64,000 nucleotides of DNA from Bordetella parapertussis. Its GTDB lineage: Bacteria; Pseudomonadota; Gammaproteobacteria; Burkholderiales; Burkholderiaceae_A. Every line of letters begins with the position of its first letter. Position 1 is the stretch's first letter. The notes under the pieces were generated by a model that worked only from the letters and a program-made list of their open reading frames with translations, was not told where the DNA came from and made no database searches. Position numbers and translations under genes: made by a program. The DNA lies in the NCBI GenBank assembly GCA_945862985.1, contig CAMAZF010000002.1, forward strand, positions 62,001 to 126,000, in the 5' to 3' direction. This document shows, one piece after another, positions 30,089-41,354 of the stretch.

Positions 30089-30346
30089 ATGGCACAGAAA
30101 AAAGGCGGCGGCTCTACGCGAAATGGTCGTGACTCAGAGTCGAAACGACTGGGCGTAAAACGGTTCGGCGGAGAGGCCGTGCTGGCAGGGAATATCATCG
30201 TGCGTCAGCGTGGAACCACTTTCCACCCAGGCCTCAATGTGGGAATGGGCAAAGACCACACCCTGTTTGCATTGGTCAACGGCAAGGTTTCCTTCTCGGT
30301 TCAGGGCCCCCTCAAGCGCTCGACCGTTCACATCATCACCGAGTAA
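30089..30346 (+). CDS. rpmA: 50S ribosomal protein L27
   Basis: L27 lies at the peptidyl-transferase centre, and its N-terminal tail contacts the P-site tRNA. The 85-residue protein starts [16 protein letters not shown] and contains RRFGGEAV-like and VRQRGT segments typical of L27. No Firmicute-type N-terminal extension is present. A strong terminator lies 49 nt downstream. Confidence 0.97.
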   Translation: MAQKKGGGSTRNGRDSESKRLGVKRFGGEAVLAGNIIVRQRGTTFHPGLNVGMGKDHTLFALVNGKVSFSVQGPLKRSTVHIITE

Positions 30347-30380
30347 GCGTAAGCCTTCTCGCGTAGCAGGGCTGCGCTGA

Positions 30381-32655
<2,275 letters not shown>

Positions 32656-33125
32656 CCCGCTAGCTCGTGCATGGCCTGCCAGTAAACCTGGCGTTTGAAT
32701 TCAATCACCGACTCCAGTGGGATACAGAAGTCGTGCCAGCACCAGTCGTCAAACTCCGGTTTTTCTATGCCGGAGCGTAGCCGCACGTCGCTGTCATCAC
32801 CGAGCATGCGCAGCAAATACCAGATTTGTTTCTGACCGCGATAGAGTCCCCTCCACTCTCGACGCACCCAACGGGTGGGCACATCGTAGTGGAGCCAGTC
32901 TTGCGTTCGAGCGAGCACGCGCACATGCTCCGGCCGGAGTCCCGTCTCCTCGAAGAGCTCGCGGTACATCGCAGCCTCAGGCTCTTCTCCGTCCTGGATG
33001 CCCCCCTGTGGGAACTGCCAGGCCTGTTCGCGAATGCGCTTGCCCCAGAAGACCTGATTGATCTCGTTGACGAGAATGATGCCGACGTTGGGCCGGTAGC
33101 CATGTTCATCCAGCATAATTCCGAC

Positions 33126-33133
33126 ATTATACG
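33126..33133. promoter_or_regulatory. Possible shared -10 region for divergent rppH and proS
   Basis: On the minus strand 33131-33126 reads TATAAT, a perfect -10, whose start would fall about 3 nt before the rppH ATG. On the plus strand the same bases give TATACG at 33128-33133, which could start a transcript near 33140 for proS. No good -35 hexamers are visible in either direction. The assignment is tentative. Confidence 0.45.
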
Positions 33134-33155
33134 AAGTGACCTCCGGAACTCTTGC

Positions 33156-34919
33156 ATGCGCGCCTCACAATTTCATATTCAGACCCTCAAAGAAGACCCA
33201 TCAGATGCTGAAGTTGCAAGCCAGCGCCTGATGATGCGCACCGGCATGATTCGACGATTGGGCGCCGGGATTTACACCTGGATGCCGATGGGACTGCGGG
33301 TTCTGCGCAAAGTGGAGGCCATCATTCGCGAAGAGATGGACGCTGCAGGGGCGCTCGAAGTGGTGATGCCTGTGGTTCAGCCTGCCGAGCTCTGGCAAGA
33401 GACGGGCCGCTGGGACAAGATGGGTCCAGAGCTTCTGCGCATTCGGGACCGTCACGGCCGTGACTTTGCCTTCCAGCCCACCTCTGAAGAAGTGGTGACC
33501 GACTTGGCCCGCCAAGAGATCAAGAGCTGGAAGCAGCTGCCCAAGAATTTTTATCAGATCCAGACGAAGTTCCGAGACGAGCGCCGGCCGCGCTTTGGCG
33601 TGATGCGCGGTCGAGAGTTTGTCATGAAGGATGCCTATTCCTTCGACAAGGACGTGGTCTCGGCTGAGGCGAGTTACGACCGCATGTTTGCGTGCTACTG
33701 CAAGATCTTCGACCGTCTGGGCCTGCGCTACCGCGCAGTCGCTGCGGATACTGGCGCCATCGGTGGATCCCGTTCTCACGAGTTTCAGGTGATCGCGGAG
33801 ACCGGTGAAGACGCCATTGCCTATTGCCCGAGCTCAGACTACGCCGCCAACATCGAGCTGGCAGAGGCCGTGGCCTTGCTCGATTCGCGGGGATCTCCGC
33901 TGGAGGAGATGCGCGTCGTGCCCACGCCTGGCGTCAGCACCTGTGCCGGGGTAGCAGAGCTGATGAATGTTTCCATCGAGCGCACCGTGAAATCTCTGGT
34001 GCTGGCCACGGACCCCGATCCCGAACAAGACCCAAGTGCGCCCGTTCGACTCTGGCTGCTGCTCCTGCGTGGTGATCACGACATGAATGAGGTGAAGGTG
34101 GGCAAGCTCGAGGGCCTCAAGCACGGTTGGCGTTTTGCCACGGCCGACGAGATTCGTGCTGCCTTCCATGCAGAGCCCGGGTATCTTGGTCCCCTCTTTC
34201 AGCATGGCAAGCCCGCTCATCTCACGGTCATCGCCGATCGAACCGTGGCCCTCATGTCCGACTTCGTCATCGGCGCCAACGCGGTTGATGCGCATATTCT
34301 TGGCGTGAACTGGGGACGCGACCTTCCTGAGTCGGATTCGGTGGCGGACCTGCGCAATGTGGTGGAGGGGGACCCTTCCCCGGATGGCAGAGGAGTACTG
34401 GCGATTCAGCGTGGCATTGAGGTGGGACATGTCTTCTACCTCGGAACCAAGTATTCGGAGGCCATGAAGGCCACCATGCTGGATGAAACTGGACGGCCTC
34501 GGGTCATGGAAATGGGCTGCTACGGCATTGGTGTGACGCGAATTGTGGGCGCAGCCATCGAGCAAAACCATGATGCGCGCGGCATCATCTGGCCGCAGGC
34601 GCTGGCCCCCTTTGACCTGGTGATCTGCCCGGTGGGGGCTTCCAAGTCCGAGCGGGTCAAGGCCGTGAGCGAGCAGCTCTACGCAGACTGCGTCGCTGCA
34701 GGTCTCTCGGTGATGTTGGACGATCGAGACGAGCGCCCGGGCGCCATGTTTGCAGACTGGGAGCTCATCGGCGTGCCCTTGCGGGTCACGGTGGGAGACC
34801 GAGGCCTCGCAGAAGGCCGACTCGAGCTGGTGGAGCGTCAAGACATGGTGCAGCAGGATCTTGCGCTGGAGGGCGCGGTGGTCAGCCTGCTGGATCGGGT
34901 GCGCGCTGGGAGGGGATAG
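33156..34919 (+). CDS. proS: Prolyl-tRNA synthetase
   Basis: ProS charges tRNA-Pro. It is a class IIa synthetase of the bacterial type with the editing insert. It begins [19 protein letters not shown]. Motif 2-like [17 protein letters not shown] is present, then the INS editing domain (about residues 225-400, with [13 protein letters not shown]), then [18 protein letters not shown] near motif 3 and the anticodon-binding domain. The length of 587 residues is usual. The start at 33156 matches family N-termini; longer frames upstream are unsupported. It ends 6 nt from the end of opposing ffh. Confidence 0.97.
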   Translation: MRASQFHIQTLKEDPSDAEVASQRLMMRTGMIRRLGAGIYTWMPMGLRVLRKVEAIIREEMDAAGALEVVMPVVQPAELWQETGRWDKMGPELLRIRDRHGRDFAFQPTSEEVVTDLARQEIKSWKQLPKNFYQIQTKFRDERRPRFGVMRGREFVMKDAYSFDKDVVSAEASYDRMFACYCKIFDRLGLRYRAVAADTGAIGGSRSHEFQVIAETGEDAIAYCPSSDYAANIELAEAVALLDSRGSPLEEMRVVPTPGVSTCAGVAELMNVSIERTVKSLVLATDPDPEQDPSAPVRLWLLLLRGDHDMNEVKVGKLEGLKHGWRFATADEIRAAFHAEPGYLGPLFQHGKPAHLTVIADRTVALMSDFVIGANAVDAHILGVNWGRDLPESDSVADLRNVVEGDPSPDGRGVLAIQRGIEVGHVFYLGTKYSEAMKATMLDETGRPRVMEMGCYGIGVTRIVGAAIEQNHDARGIIWPQALAPFDLVICPVGASKSERVKAVSEQLYADCVAAGLSVMLDDRDERPGAMFADWELIGVPLRVTVGDRGLAEGRLELVERQDMVQQDLALEGAVVSLLDRVRAGRG

Positions 34920-34925
34920 ACCAGG

Positions 34926-36317
34926 CTAGCGGCCAAATCCACCCATGCCGCCCATCCCGGGAAGCCCCTTCATCCCGCCAAGGGCCTTCATCATCTTGGC
35001 CAAGCCACCTTTCTGCATCTTCTTCATCATGTCCTGCATCTGCTCGAACTGAGCCAGCAGACGATTGACCTCCTGCACCTGAACGCCTGCACCAGCGGCA
35101 ATCCGTCGCTTTCGACTGGCCTTGATCAGAAGCGGGTTACGCCGCTCTGCAGGGGTCATGCTATTGATGATGCCCTCCATGCGCCCGACCGACTTGTCCG
35201 CCTGCGAGAGGTCTTGGCCCTTGGCCGCTTGCTGCATCTGGCTGGGCAGTTTGTCGATGAGGTTTGAGAGACCTCCCATGGATTTCATTTGACCGATCTG
35301 TAGCTTGAAGTCTTCCAGATCGAATTTGGCACCGGACTTCAGCTTGGCGGCGACCTTCTCGGCGGCCTTGATATCGATGGACTTCTGGGCCTGCTCCACC
35401 AGCGCGAGCACATCCCCCATGCCGAGAATGCGTTGGGCAAATCGCTCCGCATCGAAAGCCTCTAGTCCGTCGATCTTTTCAGATGTGCCGACGAACCGAA
35501 TGGGGCAGCCCGTGATGGAGCGCACCGACAGCACCGCTCCGCCCCTGGCGTCTCCGTCAACCTTGGTGAGCATGACACCCGTGAGCGGAATCGTCTGCCG
35601 AAAGGCCTCTGCCGTGCGCACCGCATCCTGCCCTTGCATGGCATCGACCGTGAAGAGGGTTTCGATGGGCCGCAGGGCTGAGTGCAGCGCCGAGATCTCC
35701 GCCATCATGGCCTCGTCAATGGCGAGTCGTCCTGCCGTGTCGACCAGCAGCACATCATGGAAATGTCGTTTGGCCCACTGAACGGCGTCTTGTGCGATCT
35801 GGAGGGGTTGGTCGGAGGCCTGGCTGGGAAACCAATCGGCGCCGGCCTGCTCGGTCACGAGCCTGAGCTGCTCAATGGCTGCGGGCCGATAGACGTCACA
35901 GGAAACGGTGAGCACCTTTTTCTTGTGGGTCTGAGTGAGCCAGCGGGCGAGTTTGCCCACTGTGGTGGTTTTACCTGCGCCCTGCAGACCGGCCATGAGC
36001 ACAATCGCAGGCGGCTGTGCGGAGAGATTCAGGCCCGTGGCCGGGGGCGTCTCTCCGGACATGAGTGCCACCAACTCTCGGTGGACGACCCCGACCAGGG
36101 CTTGGCCTGGTGTGAGGCTGGACTGGACCTCTTGGCCCATGGCCTTTTCCCGGACCTGCTGGATGAATGTCTTGACGACCGGAAGCGCGACGTCTGCATC
36201 GAGCAGGGCGAGACGCACCTCACGAAGCATGTCCGCGGTGTTCGACTCCGTGAGACGTGCCTCACCGCGAATCGTGCGCAAGGCTTTGTCGAACCGTTCG
36301 GTGAGGGACTCGAGCAT
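34926..36317 (-). CDS. ffh: Signal recognition particle protein Ffh
   Basis: Ffh binds 4.5S RNA and signal sequences and docks with FtsY for co-translational membrane targeting. The N domain is followed by the SRP GTPase with P-loop GLQGAGKTTT near residue 109, DVYRPAAIEQL, DTAGRLAIDE and TKVDGDARGGA. The methionine-rich M domain ends in a Gly/Met tail. The length of 463 residues is typical. Divergent ypjD is its usual neighbour. A minus-strand TACAAT at 36359-36364 could be its -10, with a leader of about 35 nt. Confidence 0.97.
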   Translation of the reverse strand: MLESLTERFDKALRTIRGEARLTESNTADMLREVRLALLDADVALPVVKTFIQQVREKAMGQEVQSSLTPGQALVGVVHRELVALMSGETPPATGLNLSAQPPAIVLMAGLQGAGKTTTVGKLARWLTQTHKKKVLTVSCDVYRPAAIEQLRLVTEQAGADWFPSQASDQPLQIAQDAVQWAKRHFHDVLLVDTAGRLAIDEAMMAEISALHSALRPIETLFTVDAMQGQDAVRTAEAFRQTIPLTGVMLTKVDGDARGGAVLSVRSITGCPIRFVGTSEKIDGLEAFDAERFAQRILGMGDVLALVEQAQKSIDIKAAEKVAAKLKSGAKFDLEDFKLQIGQMKSMGGLSNLIDKLPSQMQQAAKGQDLSQADKSVGRMEGIINSMTPAERRNPLLIKASRKRRIAAGAGVQVQEVNRLLAQFEQMQDMMKKMQKGGLAKMMKALGGMKGLPGMGGMGGFGR

Positions 36318-36335
36318 GGGGTAAAGGGCTTCCGC

Positions 36336-36341
36336 TACACT
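36336..36341 (+). promoter_or_regulatory. -10-like hexamer directly before ypjD
   Basis: TACACT ends 6 nt before the ypjD ATG, so a transcript from it would start at or beside the A of the start codon. No Shine-Dalgarno sequence is present. No convincing -35 element is seen. The call rests on spacing and on the similar arrangement at mpl. Confidence 0.4.
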
Positions 36342-36347
36342 GGTTGA

Positions 36348-37154
36348 ATGACTGCTCTATTGTACGGCGCTACCCCCTGGCTGGCCTCTCTGGGCTATGT
36401 ATTGCTTTGTTTTCGACTGAAATCCAAAACGCTTGCCCAGGCCCTGGGCATGGCCGTGATCATCCTTCACGGAGCAGCGCTCATCCCGGCTTGGTTCCAA
36501 GCCGAGAGCCTCAGATTTGGCTTCGCTTACGCCATGTCTTGGATGCTCTGGCTCGCAGTGGTGACCCTCTGGATCGAGACTTGGACGCAGCGTGCGGGCC
36601 GGCTCATGATCTTTGTGTATCCCGTGGCGGCCATCGCTGCAGTCCTGCCGTTTTGGTTTCCGGGTGCGCTGATGGCCTTAGAGGCCTCCCCGCTCTTTCG
36701 GGTGCACATCCTCATGGCCATGCTCGCCTACAGTGCTTTCTTCGTTGCAGCGGTCTATGCCGTCTTGATGCTCGGCCAGGAGCGCGCGCTCCATCAGCAC
36801 GGGTCGCCCTCCGCCCTCTGGGATGAGCTGCCCCCACTCTTGACCCTGGATCGTCTCTTGGTCCGCTCGGTCGGGTTGGGCTTTGGGCTTCTCAGCGGCA
36901 CACTCCTCTCAGGCGCCCTCGTGTTGTCTGCAGAAGGTGAGGGGCTGCTGCGACTCGATCACAAAACCATTTTCACCCTGGCTACATGGGTGATGGTGGC
37001 GCTGTTTCTTTTGGGCCGGGTTCGATGGGGGTGGCGAGGCCGGCTGGCCTCTCGATTCACCCTCGGCGGATTCAGTCTGCTGCTGCTGGCCTATATTGGT
37101 AGCCGATTTGTGCTGGAGGTTGTGATCGGCCGGCCCATCCTTCCCCAGACCTAA
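36348..37154 (+). CDS. ypjD: Cytochrome c assembly (CcsA/YpjD-like) inner-membrane protein
   Basis: This 268-residue protein has about eight membrane helices and the CcsA/CcmC-type layout of YpjD, the gene next to ffh in many proteobacteria. Conserved residues of the family can be seen in FRVHILMAMLAYSAFF and in DHKTIFTLATW, where histidines could bind haem. The tryptophan-rich WWD loop of true haem handlers is not evident. Its molecular role is not established. The ATG lies directly behind a -10-like hexamer. Confidence 0.88.
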   Translation: MTALLYGATPWLASLGYVLLCFRLKSKTLAQALGMAVIILHGAALIPAWFQAESLRFGFAYAMSWMLWLAVVTLWIETWTQRAGRLMIFVYPVAAIAAVLPFWFPGALMALEASPLFRVHILMAMLAYSAFFVAAVYAVLMLGQERALHQHGSPSALWDELPPLLTLDRLLVRSVGLGFGLLSGTLLSGALVLSAEGEGLLRLDHKTIFTLATWVMVALFLLGRVRWGWRGRLASRFTLGGFSLLLLAYIGSRFVLEVVIGRPILPQT

Positions 37155-37171
37155 CTCGGAGCAGCACCCTC

Positions 37172-37405
37172 ATGCTGGGCAAGATTCTGATTGTGCTGTT
37201 GGCTGTGGGGCTTGCGTTGCTCGCGCTCCGATCTGCACTGGGCAAGAGCAAGAAGCCGCCTGAGGCAGACAAGCCCGTCGCAAAAGACGCAGACAGACCG
37301 AGTCGCCTCTACCCCTGTGCGCGCTGCGGTGCCATGACCCCGCAAGAGGATGTGATCTGGCTGGAGGGCAAGCCCTTCTGCAGTCGATCCCATGCACAGC
37401 CCTGA
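37172..37405 (+). CDS. PP0621-family small zinc-binding membrane protein
   Basis: This 77-residue protein has an N-terminal membrane segment (residues 4-20), a short charged linker, and a C-terminal zinc-ribbon-like motif with the order CARC then CSRSH, giving Cys-x2-Cys and Cys/His ligands. Its size and position between ypjD and ampD match the uncharacterised PP0621 family. Function is unknown. It overlaps ampD by 14 nt. Confidence 0.83.
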   Translation: MLGKILIVLLAVGLALLALRSALGKSKKPPEADKPVAKDADRPSRLYPCARCGAMTPQEDVIWLEGKPFCSRSHAQP

Positions 37406-38018
37406 CCAGCCCCCCCTCAGGCTTGAGGCCTCCGGCTGGCTCGAGCGTCAGCCCGGGGTCCAACACTGGGTCTCTCCGCATACAGACGCTCGGCCGGCGG
37501 GGGAGCTCATCACCCTGCTGGTGCTTCATTGCATCAGCCTGCCACGCGGCCAGTACGGTGGTGGCTTCATTCAAGATCTTTTTATGGGTCGACTCGACTG
37601 CGCTGCCCACCCCAGTTTTGAGTCGTTGAGAGACCTGAAGGTCTCGGCCCACTTTCTGATTGATCGGGGCGGAATGATTCATCAGTTTGTGCCGGTGGGT
37701 GAGCGGGCTTGGCATGCGGGGCGCTCGAGCTTCCAGGGCCGAGAGGCGTGCAATGACTTTTCGATTGGCATTGAGCTTGAGGGGGTAGACGATGAAGACT
37801 ACCTGCCCATTCAGGAGCAGCAATGCCTGCGTCTGAGCCTCGCACTGGTTGAAGCCTGCCCAAGCCTTCAATGGATGGCGGCCCATAGTGACATTGCACC
37901 TGGACGAAAGACCGATCCTGGTCCTGGATGGGACTGGCCTCGATTTCAAGCTGAGCTCGATCAGACCTTGGCCAAACTGCCCGGCTCGCATTCTTTGAAA
38001 TATTTTTTTCACGACTAA
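37392..38018 (+). CDS. ampD: 1,6-anhydro-N-acetylmuramyl-L-alanine amidase AmpD
   Basis: AmpD is the cytoplasmic zinc amidase that releases the peptide from anhydro-muropeptides during wall recycling. The zinc and catalytic positions are recognisable: His46 in LLVLHCISLP, the conserved VSAHFLIDRGG and WHAGRSSFQG, and HSDIAPGRKTDPGPGWDW at the end. The length of 208 residues is close to the family norm (about 185-200). Together with mpl (49224) it indicates an active peptidoglycan-recycling route. Confidence 0.96.
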   Translation: MHSPDQPPLRLEASGWLERQPGVQHWVSPHTDARPAGELITLLVLHCISLPRGQYGGGFIQDLFMGRLDCAAHPSFESLRDLKVSAHFLIDRGGMIHQFVPVGERAWHAGRSSFQGREACNDFSIGIELEGVDDEDYLPIQEQQCLRLSLALVEACPSLQWMAAHSDIAPGRKTDPGPGWDWPRFQAELDQTLAKLPGSHSLKYFFHD

Positions 38019-38159
38019 TCTCAAACGAGAACGGGCCTTCTCGACCGCTTTGAGGTCAAGACCCGCGCCTGTGTTGAGCCTGGATGACGATCCCCATGAG
38101 TGCAGTTGCTTCGCGGCGATTGTGCGTCCGCATCACAGGGAAAACCCCTCAGGAATGGC

Positions 38160-38189
38160 TTGCGCCAATTTTCTCAGGGCTACTAGAAT
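38160..38189 (+). promoter_or_regulatory. Putative nrdA promoter
   Basis: TTGCGC (38160-38165) and TAGAAT (38184-38189) are separated by 18 bp. The -10 hexamer lies inside the first NrdR box, as in other NrdR-controlled promoters. The rest of the 250-nt ampD-nrdA gap holds only a weak imperfect stem near 38020-38054. AAGGAG at 38254-38259 is the nrdA ribosome-binding site. Confidence 0.6.
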
Positions 38190-38195
38190 TAGTAC
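38180..38195. promoter_or_regulatory. NrdR box 1
   Basis: The 16-mer contains TACTAGAATTAGTA, an inverted repeat with perfect TACTA/TAGTA arms. NrdR boxes are 16-bp palindromes found in tandem upstream of ribonucleotide reductase genes. This one overlaps the -10. Confidence 0.82.
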
Positions 38196-38211
38196 CCAAT
38201 CAGTCAAATAG

Positions 38212-38227
38212 CTACTAGCGCTAGTAA
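38212..38227. promoter_or_regulatory. NrdR box 2
   Basis: TACTAGCGCTAGTA at 38213-38226 is a perfect 14-bp palindrome. Its start lies 32 bp from that of box 1, close to three helical turns, the spacing expected for tandem NrdR boxes. It is downstream of the predicted transcription start. Confidence 0.83.
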
Positions 38228-38268
38228 AAACGCGACAGTAGTGCGCTTTCACCAAGGAGACCGCGCCA

Positions 38269-41247
38269 ATGCAGTGGGCCAGCACCGTTACCCCCCCCAA
38301 TCCCTCCCTGTCTGAGTCCTCCGGCGCCACCCTCGCGACCGAAACAGCTGACCTGAGCGACCGTGTCACCGGTGTTCCCAGTGACCTCAAGGTCATTCGA
38401 CGTCACGGGGCCGTCGTGGTCTTCGAGGCCCAGAAAATCACCGTTGCGCTCACCAAAGCCTTTCTGGCCGTTCAGGGCGGCCAAGGGGCCGCCAGCGCGA
38501 GGGTTCGTGAGGTGACTGAGCAACTGACTCAGCAGGTGGTTGGCGCGTTGCTGCGCCGGATGCCTGCCGGTGGCACGGTGCATATCGAAGACATTCAGGA
38601 CCAGGTCGAACTGGCCCTGATGCGCTCCGGCGAGCATGAGGTGGCTCGTGCCTATGTGCTCTATCGTGAGCGCCGATCACAGGAGCGTGCCGCCCAGACT
38701 CGCGTGGAGGTGGCCGAGCATCGGCTCTCCATGGTGGTCGATGGCCAGCGCGTCCCCCTCGATGAGGCTTGGCTTTTCCAGATCATTCGTTCCGCCTGCG
38801 CCGGTCTCGAAGACTATGCTCACGCCGACGACGTCATGAGTGACACCGTCAAGAATCTCTATGACGGTGTGCCTGTTGAAGAAGTTGAGAAGTCCGCCAT
38901 CCTCGCCGCCCGTGCCCTCATTGAAAAGGATCCCGCCTATGCAAAAGTCAGTGCCCGCCTGCTGCTGCACACCATTCGCAAGGAGATTTTCCAGGCCGAG
39001 GTTCCGCAGACCGAAATGGATGCGCGCTATCGCGAATATTTCCCACGATTCATCAAGAAGGGCGTCGAGATTGGCCTTCTGAATGAAGAGCTGACCCGTT
39101 TTGATCTCAAGCAGCTTGCAGCCGCGCTCCAGCCCGAGCGAGACCTCCAGTTTGACTACCTTGGGCTGCAGACCCTTTATGACCGCTATTTCCTGATCGA
39201 TCGCAACGACCGCTTCAGCGGAGAGGGTCGGCGCATCGAGATGCCCCAGGCATTTTTCATGCGGGTGGCCATGGGGTTGGCCATCAATGAGTTGAACCGA
39301 GAGGCTCGAGCCATCGAGTTCTACCAGCTGCTCTCAAGCTTCGACTTCATGAGCTCCACCCCAACGCTCTTTAACAGCGGGACGACGCATTCTCAGCTGT
39401 CCTCCTGTTATCTCACCACGGTGTCCGATGACCTCGATGGAATTTACGAGGCCATCAAGGAGAATGCGCTGTTGGCCAAGTACGCAGGGGGGCTGGGCAA
39501 TGACTGGACCCCTGTTCGAGCATTGGGCAGCCACATCAAAGGCACCAATGGCAAGAGCCAGGGCGTGGTCCCCTTCCTGAAGGTCGTGAACGATACGGCT
39601 GTGGCCGTGAACCAGGGCGGAAAGCGCAAGGGTGCGGTCTGTACTTATTTGGAGAGCTGGCATCTCGACATCGAGGAGTTTCTCGAGCTGCGCAAGAACA
39701 CGGGCGATGACCGCCGTCGAACCCACGACATGAACACGGCCAACTGGATTCCTGACCTGTTTATGAAGCGCGTCATGGAAAACGGTGAGTGGATGTTGTT
39801 TTCGCCTTCCGATGTTCCAGACCTCCATGACAAGGTGGGACAGGAGTTCGAGGCGGCCTACCTCGCTTATGAGGCCAAAGCCGCTCGTGGCGAGTTGCGT
39901 CTCTTTAAGAAAATTCAGGCTGCGTCGCTCTGGCGCAAGATGCTCACGATGCTCTTTGAGACCGGCCATCCATGGATCACCTTCAAAGACCCTTGCAACA
40001 TTCGCAGTCCGCAGCAACACGTCGGTGTGGTGCACTCCTCCAATCTCTGCACGGAGATCACGCTCAATACCAACGAAAGCGAGATTGCGGTCTGTAACCT
40101 CGGTTCGGTGAATCTGGTGCAGCACCTCAAGGCAAAGACAGGTGGTGGTCTTGAGCTCGATCACGAAAAGATGCGCCGAACGGTTCGGACCGCCATGCGC
40201 ATGCTCGATAACGTCATCGACATCAATTACTACGCGGTGGCCAAAGCACGTAACTCCAATGTGCGCCATCGCCCAGTGGGTTTGGGCATCATGGGCTTCC
40301 AGGAGGCTCTGCATGCCATGCGCATTCCCTATGCCTCAAATGATGCTGTGGAGTTTTCGGACGCTTCTATGGAAATGGTCTGCTATGAGGCTTACTGGGC
40401 CTCCACAGACCTTGCTGAAGAGCGTGGCGCTTACTCTAGCTTCAAGGGCTCACTCTGGGACCGAGGCATCCTTCCGCTCGACACGCTGGACCTGCTGGCC
40501 CAGGCCCGTGGGGGCTATGTGGAGGTGGATCGGAGTCAGCGGCTCGATTGGAGTGCCTTGCGTGAGCGCATTCAGAAGGTGGGCATGCGGAACTCCAACT
40601 GTGTGGCCATTGCGCCAACAGCCACCATTTCCAACATTGTCGGTGTCTCGGCTTCTATTGAACCGACCTACCAAAACCTCTATGTGAAGTCGAACCTCTC
40701 CGGAGAGTTCACGGTGGTCAATGAGACGCTGGTGCGTGACCTCAAGCAGCTGGGCCTCTGGGACGAGGTGATGGTGGCAGACCTGAAGTACTTCGATGGG
40801 AGCCTTGCCAAGATTGATCGGATTCCTCAGGAGCTCAGACAGCTCTACGCAACCGCATTCGAAGTGGATACGCAATGGATGGTGGAATGTGCCGCTCGCC
40901 GCCAGAAATGGATCGACCAGGCGCAGTCCCTCAATATTTACATGGCCGGCGCTTCAGGCAAAAAGCTGGATGAGACCTATAAGCTGGCATGGCTGCGTGG
41001 GCTCAAGACCACTTACTACCTGAGAACCATGGGCGCGACGCATGCGGAGAAGAGCACGCTGAATACTGGGCAGCTCAATGCTGTCTCGGCATCTGGTGGT
41101 GCAGCTTCGAGCACGTCACCAGGGGCCTCTGCCCGCGAACTGAGTGATCGTTCAGCGGAGCCCATCATTGCAACGTCTGCAGGAGCAGCCGGTTCTGATG
41201 TGAAGTTCTGCAGCATCGACAATCCTGAGTGCGAGGCGTGTCAGTAA
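38269..41247 (+). CDS. nrdA: Class Ia ribonucleotide reductase, alpha subunit
   Basis: NrdA reduces ribonucleoside diphosphates to deoxyribonucleotides. An N-terminal ATP-cone (about residues 40-135) gives dATP feedback control. The catalytic barrel shows the redox cysteine in QLSSCYLTT, the Asn-Cys-Glu site in SNLCTEI, and the second redox cysteine in IAVCNLGSVN. After a Ser/Ala/Gly-rich linker of about 45 residues the C-terminus has CEACQ, the CxxC tail that accepts electrons from thioredoxin or glutaredoxin. It has 992 residues and starts with AAGGAG 9 nt upstream. NrdR boxes control it; nrdB follows. Confidence 0.97.
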   Translation: MQWASTVTPPNPSLSESSGATLATETADLSDRVTGVPSDLKVIRRHGAVVVFEAQKITVALTKAFLAVQGGQGAASARVREVTEQLTQQVVGALLRRMPAGGTVHIEDIQDQVELALMRSGEHEVARAYVLYRERRSQERAAQTRVEVAEHRLSMVVDGQRVPLDEAWLFQIIRSACAGLEDYAHADDVMSDTVKNLYDGVPVEEVEKSAILAARALIEKDPAYAKVSARLLLHTIRKEIFQAEVPQTEMDARYREYFPRFIKKGVEIGLLNEELTRFDLKQLAAALQPERDLQFDYLGLQTLYDRYFLIDRNDRFSGEGRRIEMPQAFFMRVAMGLAINELNREARAIEFYQLLSSFDFMSSTPTLFNSGTTHSQLSSCYLTTVSDDLDGIYEAIKENALLAKYAGGLGNDWTPVRALGSHIKGTNGKSQGVVPFLKVVNDTAVAVNQGGKRKGAVCTYLESWHLDIEEFLELRKNTGDDRRRTHDMNTANWIPDLFMKRVMENGEWMLFSPSDVPDLHDKVGQEFEAAYLAYEAKAARGELRLFKKIQAASLWRKMLTMLFETGHPWITFKDPCNIRSPQQHVGVVHSSNLCTEITLNTNESEIAVCNLGSVNLVQHLKAKTGGGLELDHEKMRRTVRTAMRMLDNVIDINYYAVAKARNSNVRHRPVGLGIMGFQEALHAMRIPYASNDAVEFSDASMEMVCYEAYWASTDLAEERGAYSSFKGSLWDRGILPLDTLDLLAQARGGYVEVDRSQRLDWSALRERIQKVGMRNSNCVAIAPTATISNIVGVSASIEPTYQNLYVKSNLSGEFTVVNETLVRDLKQLGLWDEVMVADLKYFDGSLAKIDRIPQELRQLYATAFEVDTQWMVECAARRQKWIDQAQSLNIYMAGASGKKLDETYKLAWLRGLKTTYYLRTMGATHAEKSTLNTGQLNAVSASGGAASSTSPGASARELSDRSAEPIIATSAGAAGSDVKFCSIDNPECEACQ

Positions 41248-41280
41248 CACAACGAATTTTTCTAAAAACCATTGCATGCA

Positions 41281-41349
41281 GCGCGCGGTTCGCGCATGAT
41301 TCGGTGTGTGTTTAATCACCGAATCTCACTGCATTTTTTAAGAGTGAGA
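41281..41349 (+). other. Three hairpins in the nrdA-nrdB gap
   Basis: The 107-nt gap holds GCGCG/CGCGC (41281-41285 with 41291-41295), a perfect 9-bp stem GATTCGGTG/CACCGAATC (41298-41306 with 41317-41325, 10-nt loop), and TCTCACT/AGTGAGA (41324-41330 with 41343-41349). The last arm contains the purine stretch preceding the nrdB ATG. None has a terminator-like U-run. They may tune nrdB translation or mRNA ends. Confidence 0.55.
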
Positions 41350-41354
41350 TCGAT

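Noticed and set aside
33834-34841. A 335-codon minus-strand open frame inside proS
   Set aside because: It is antisense to a well-conserved synthetase gene. Its composition (His/Arg-rich) is typical of shadow frames.
39334-40314. A 326-codon minus-strand open frame inside nrdA
   Set aside because: It lies wholly within the conserved catalytic core of NrdA and shows no recognisable domain or ribosome-binding site.
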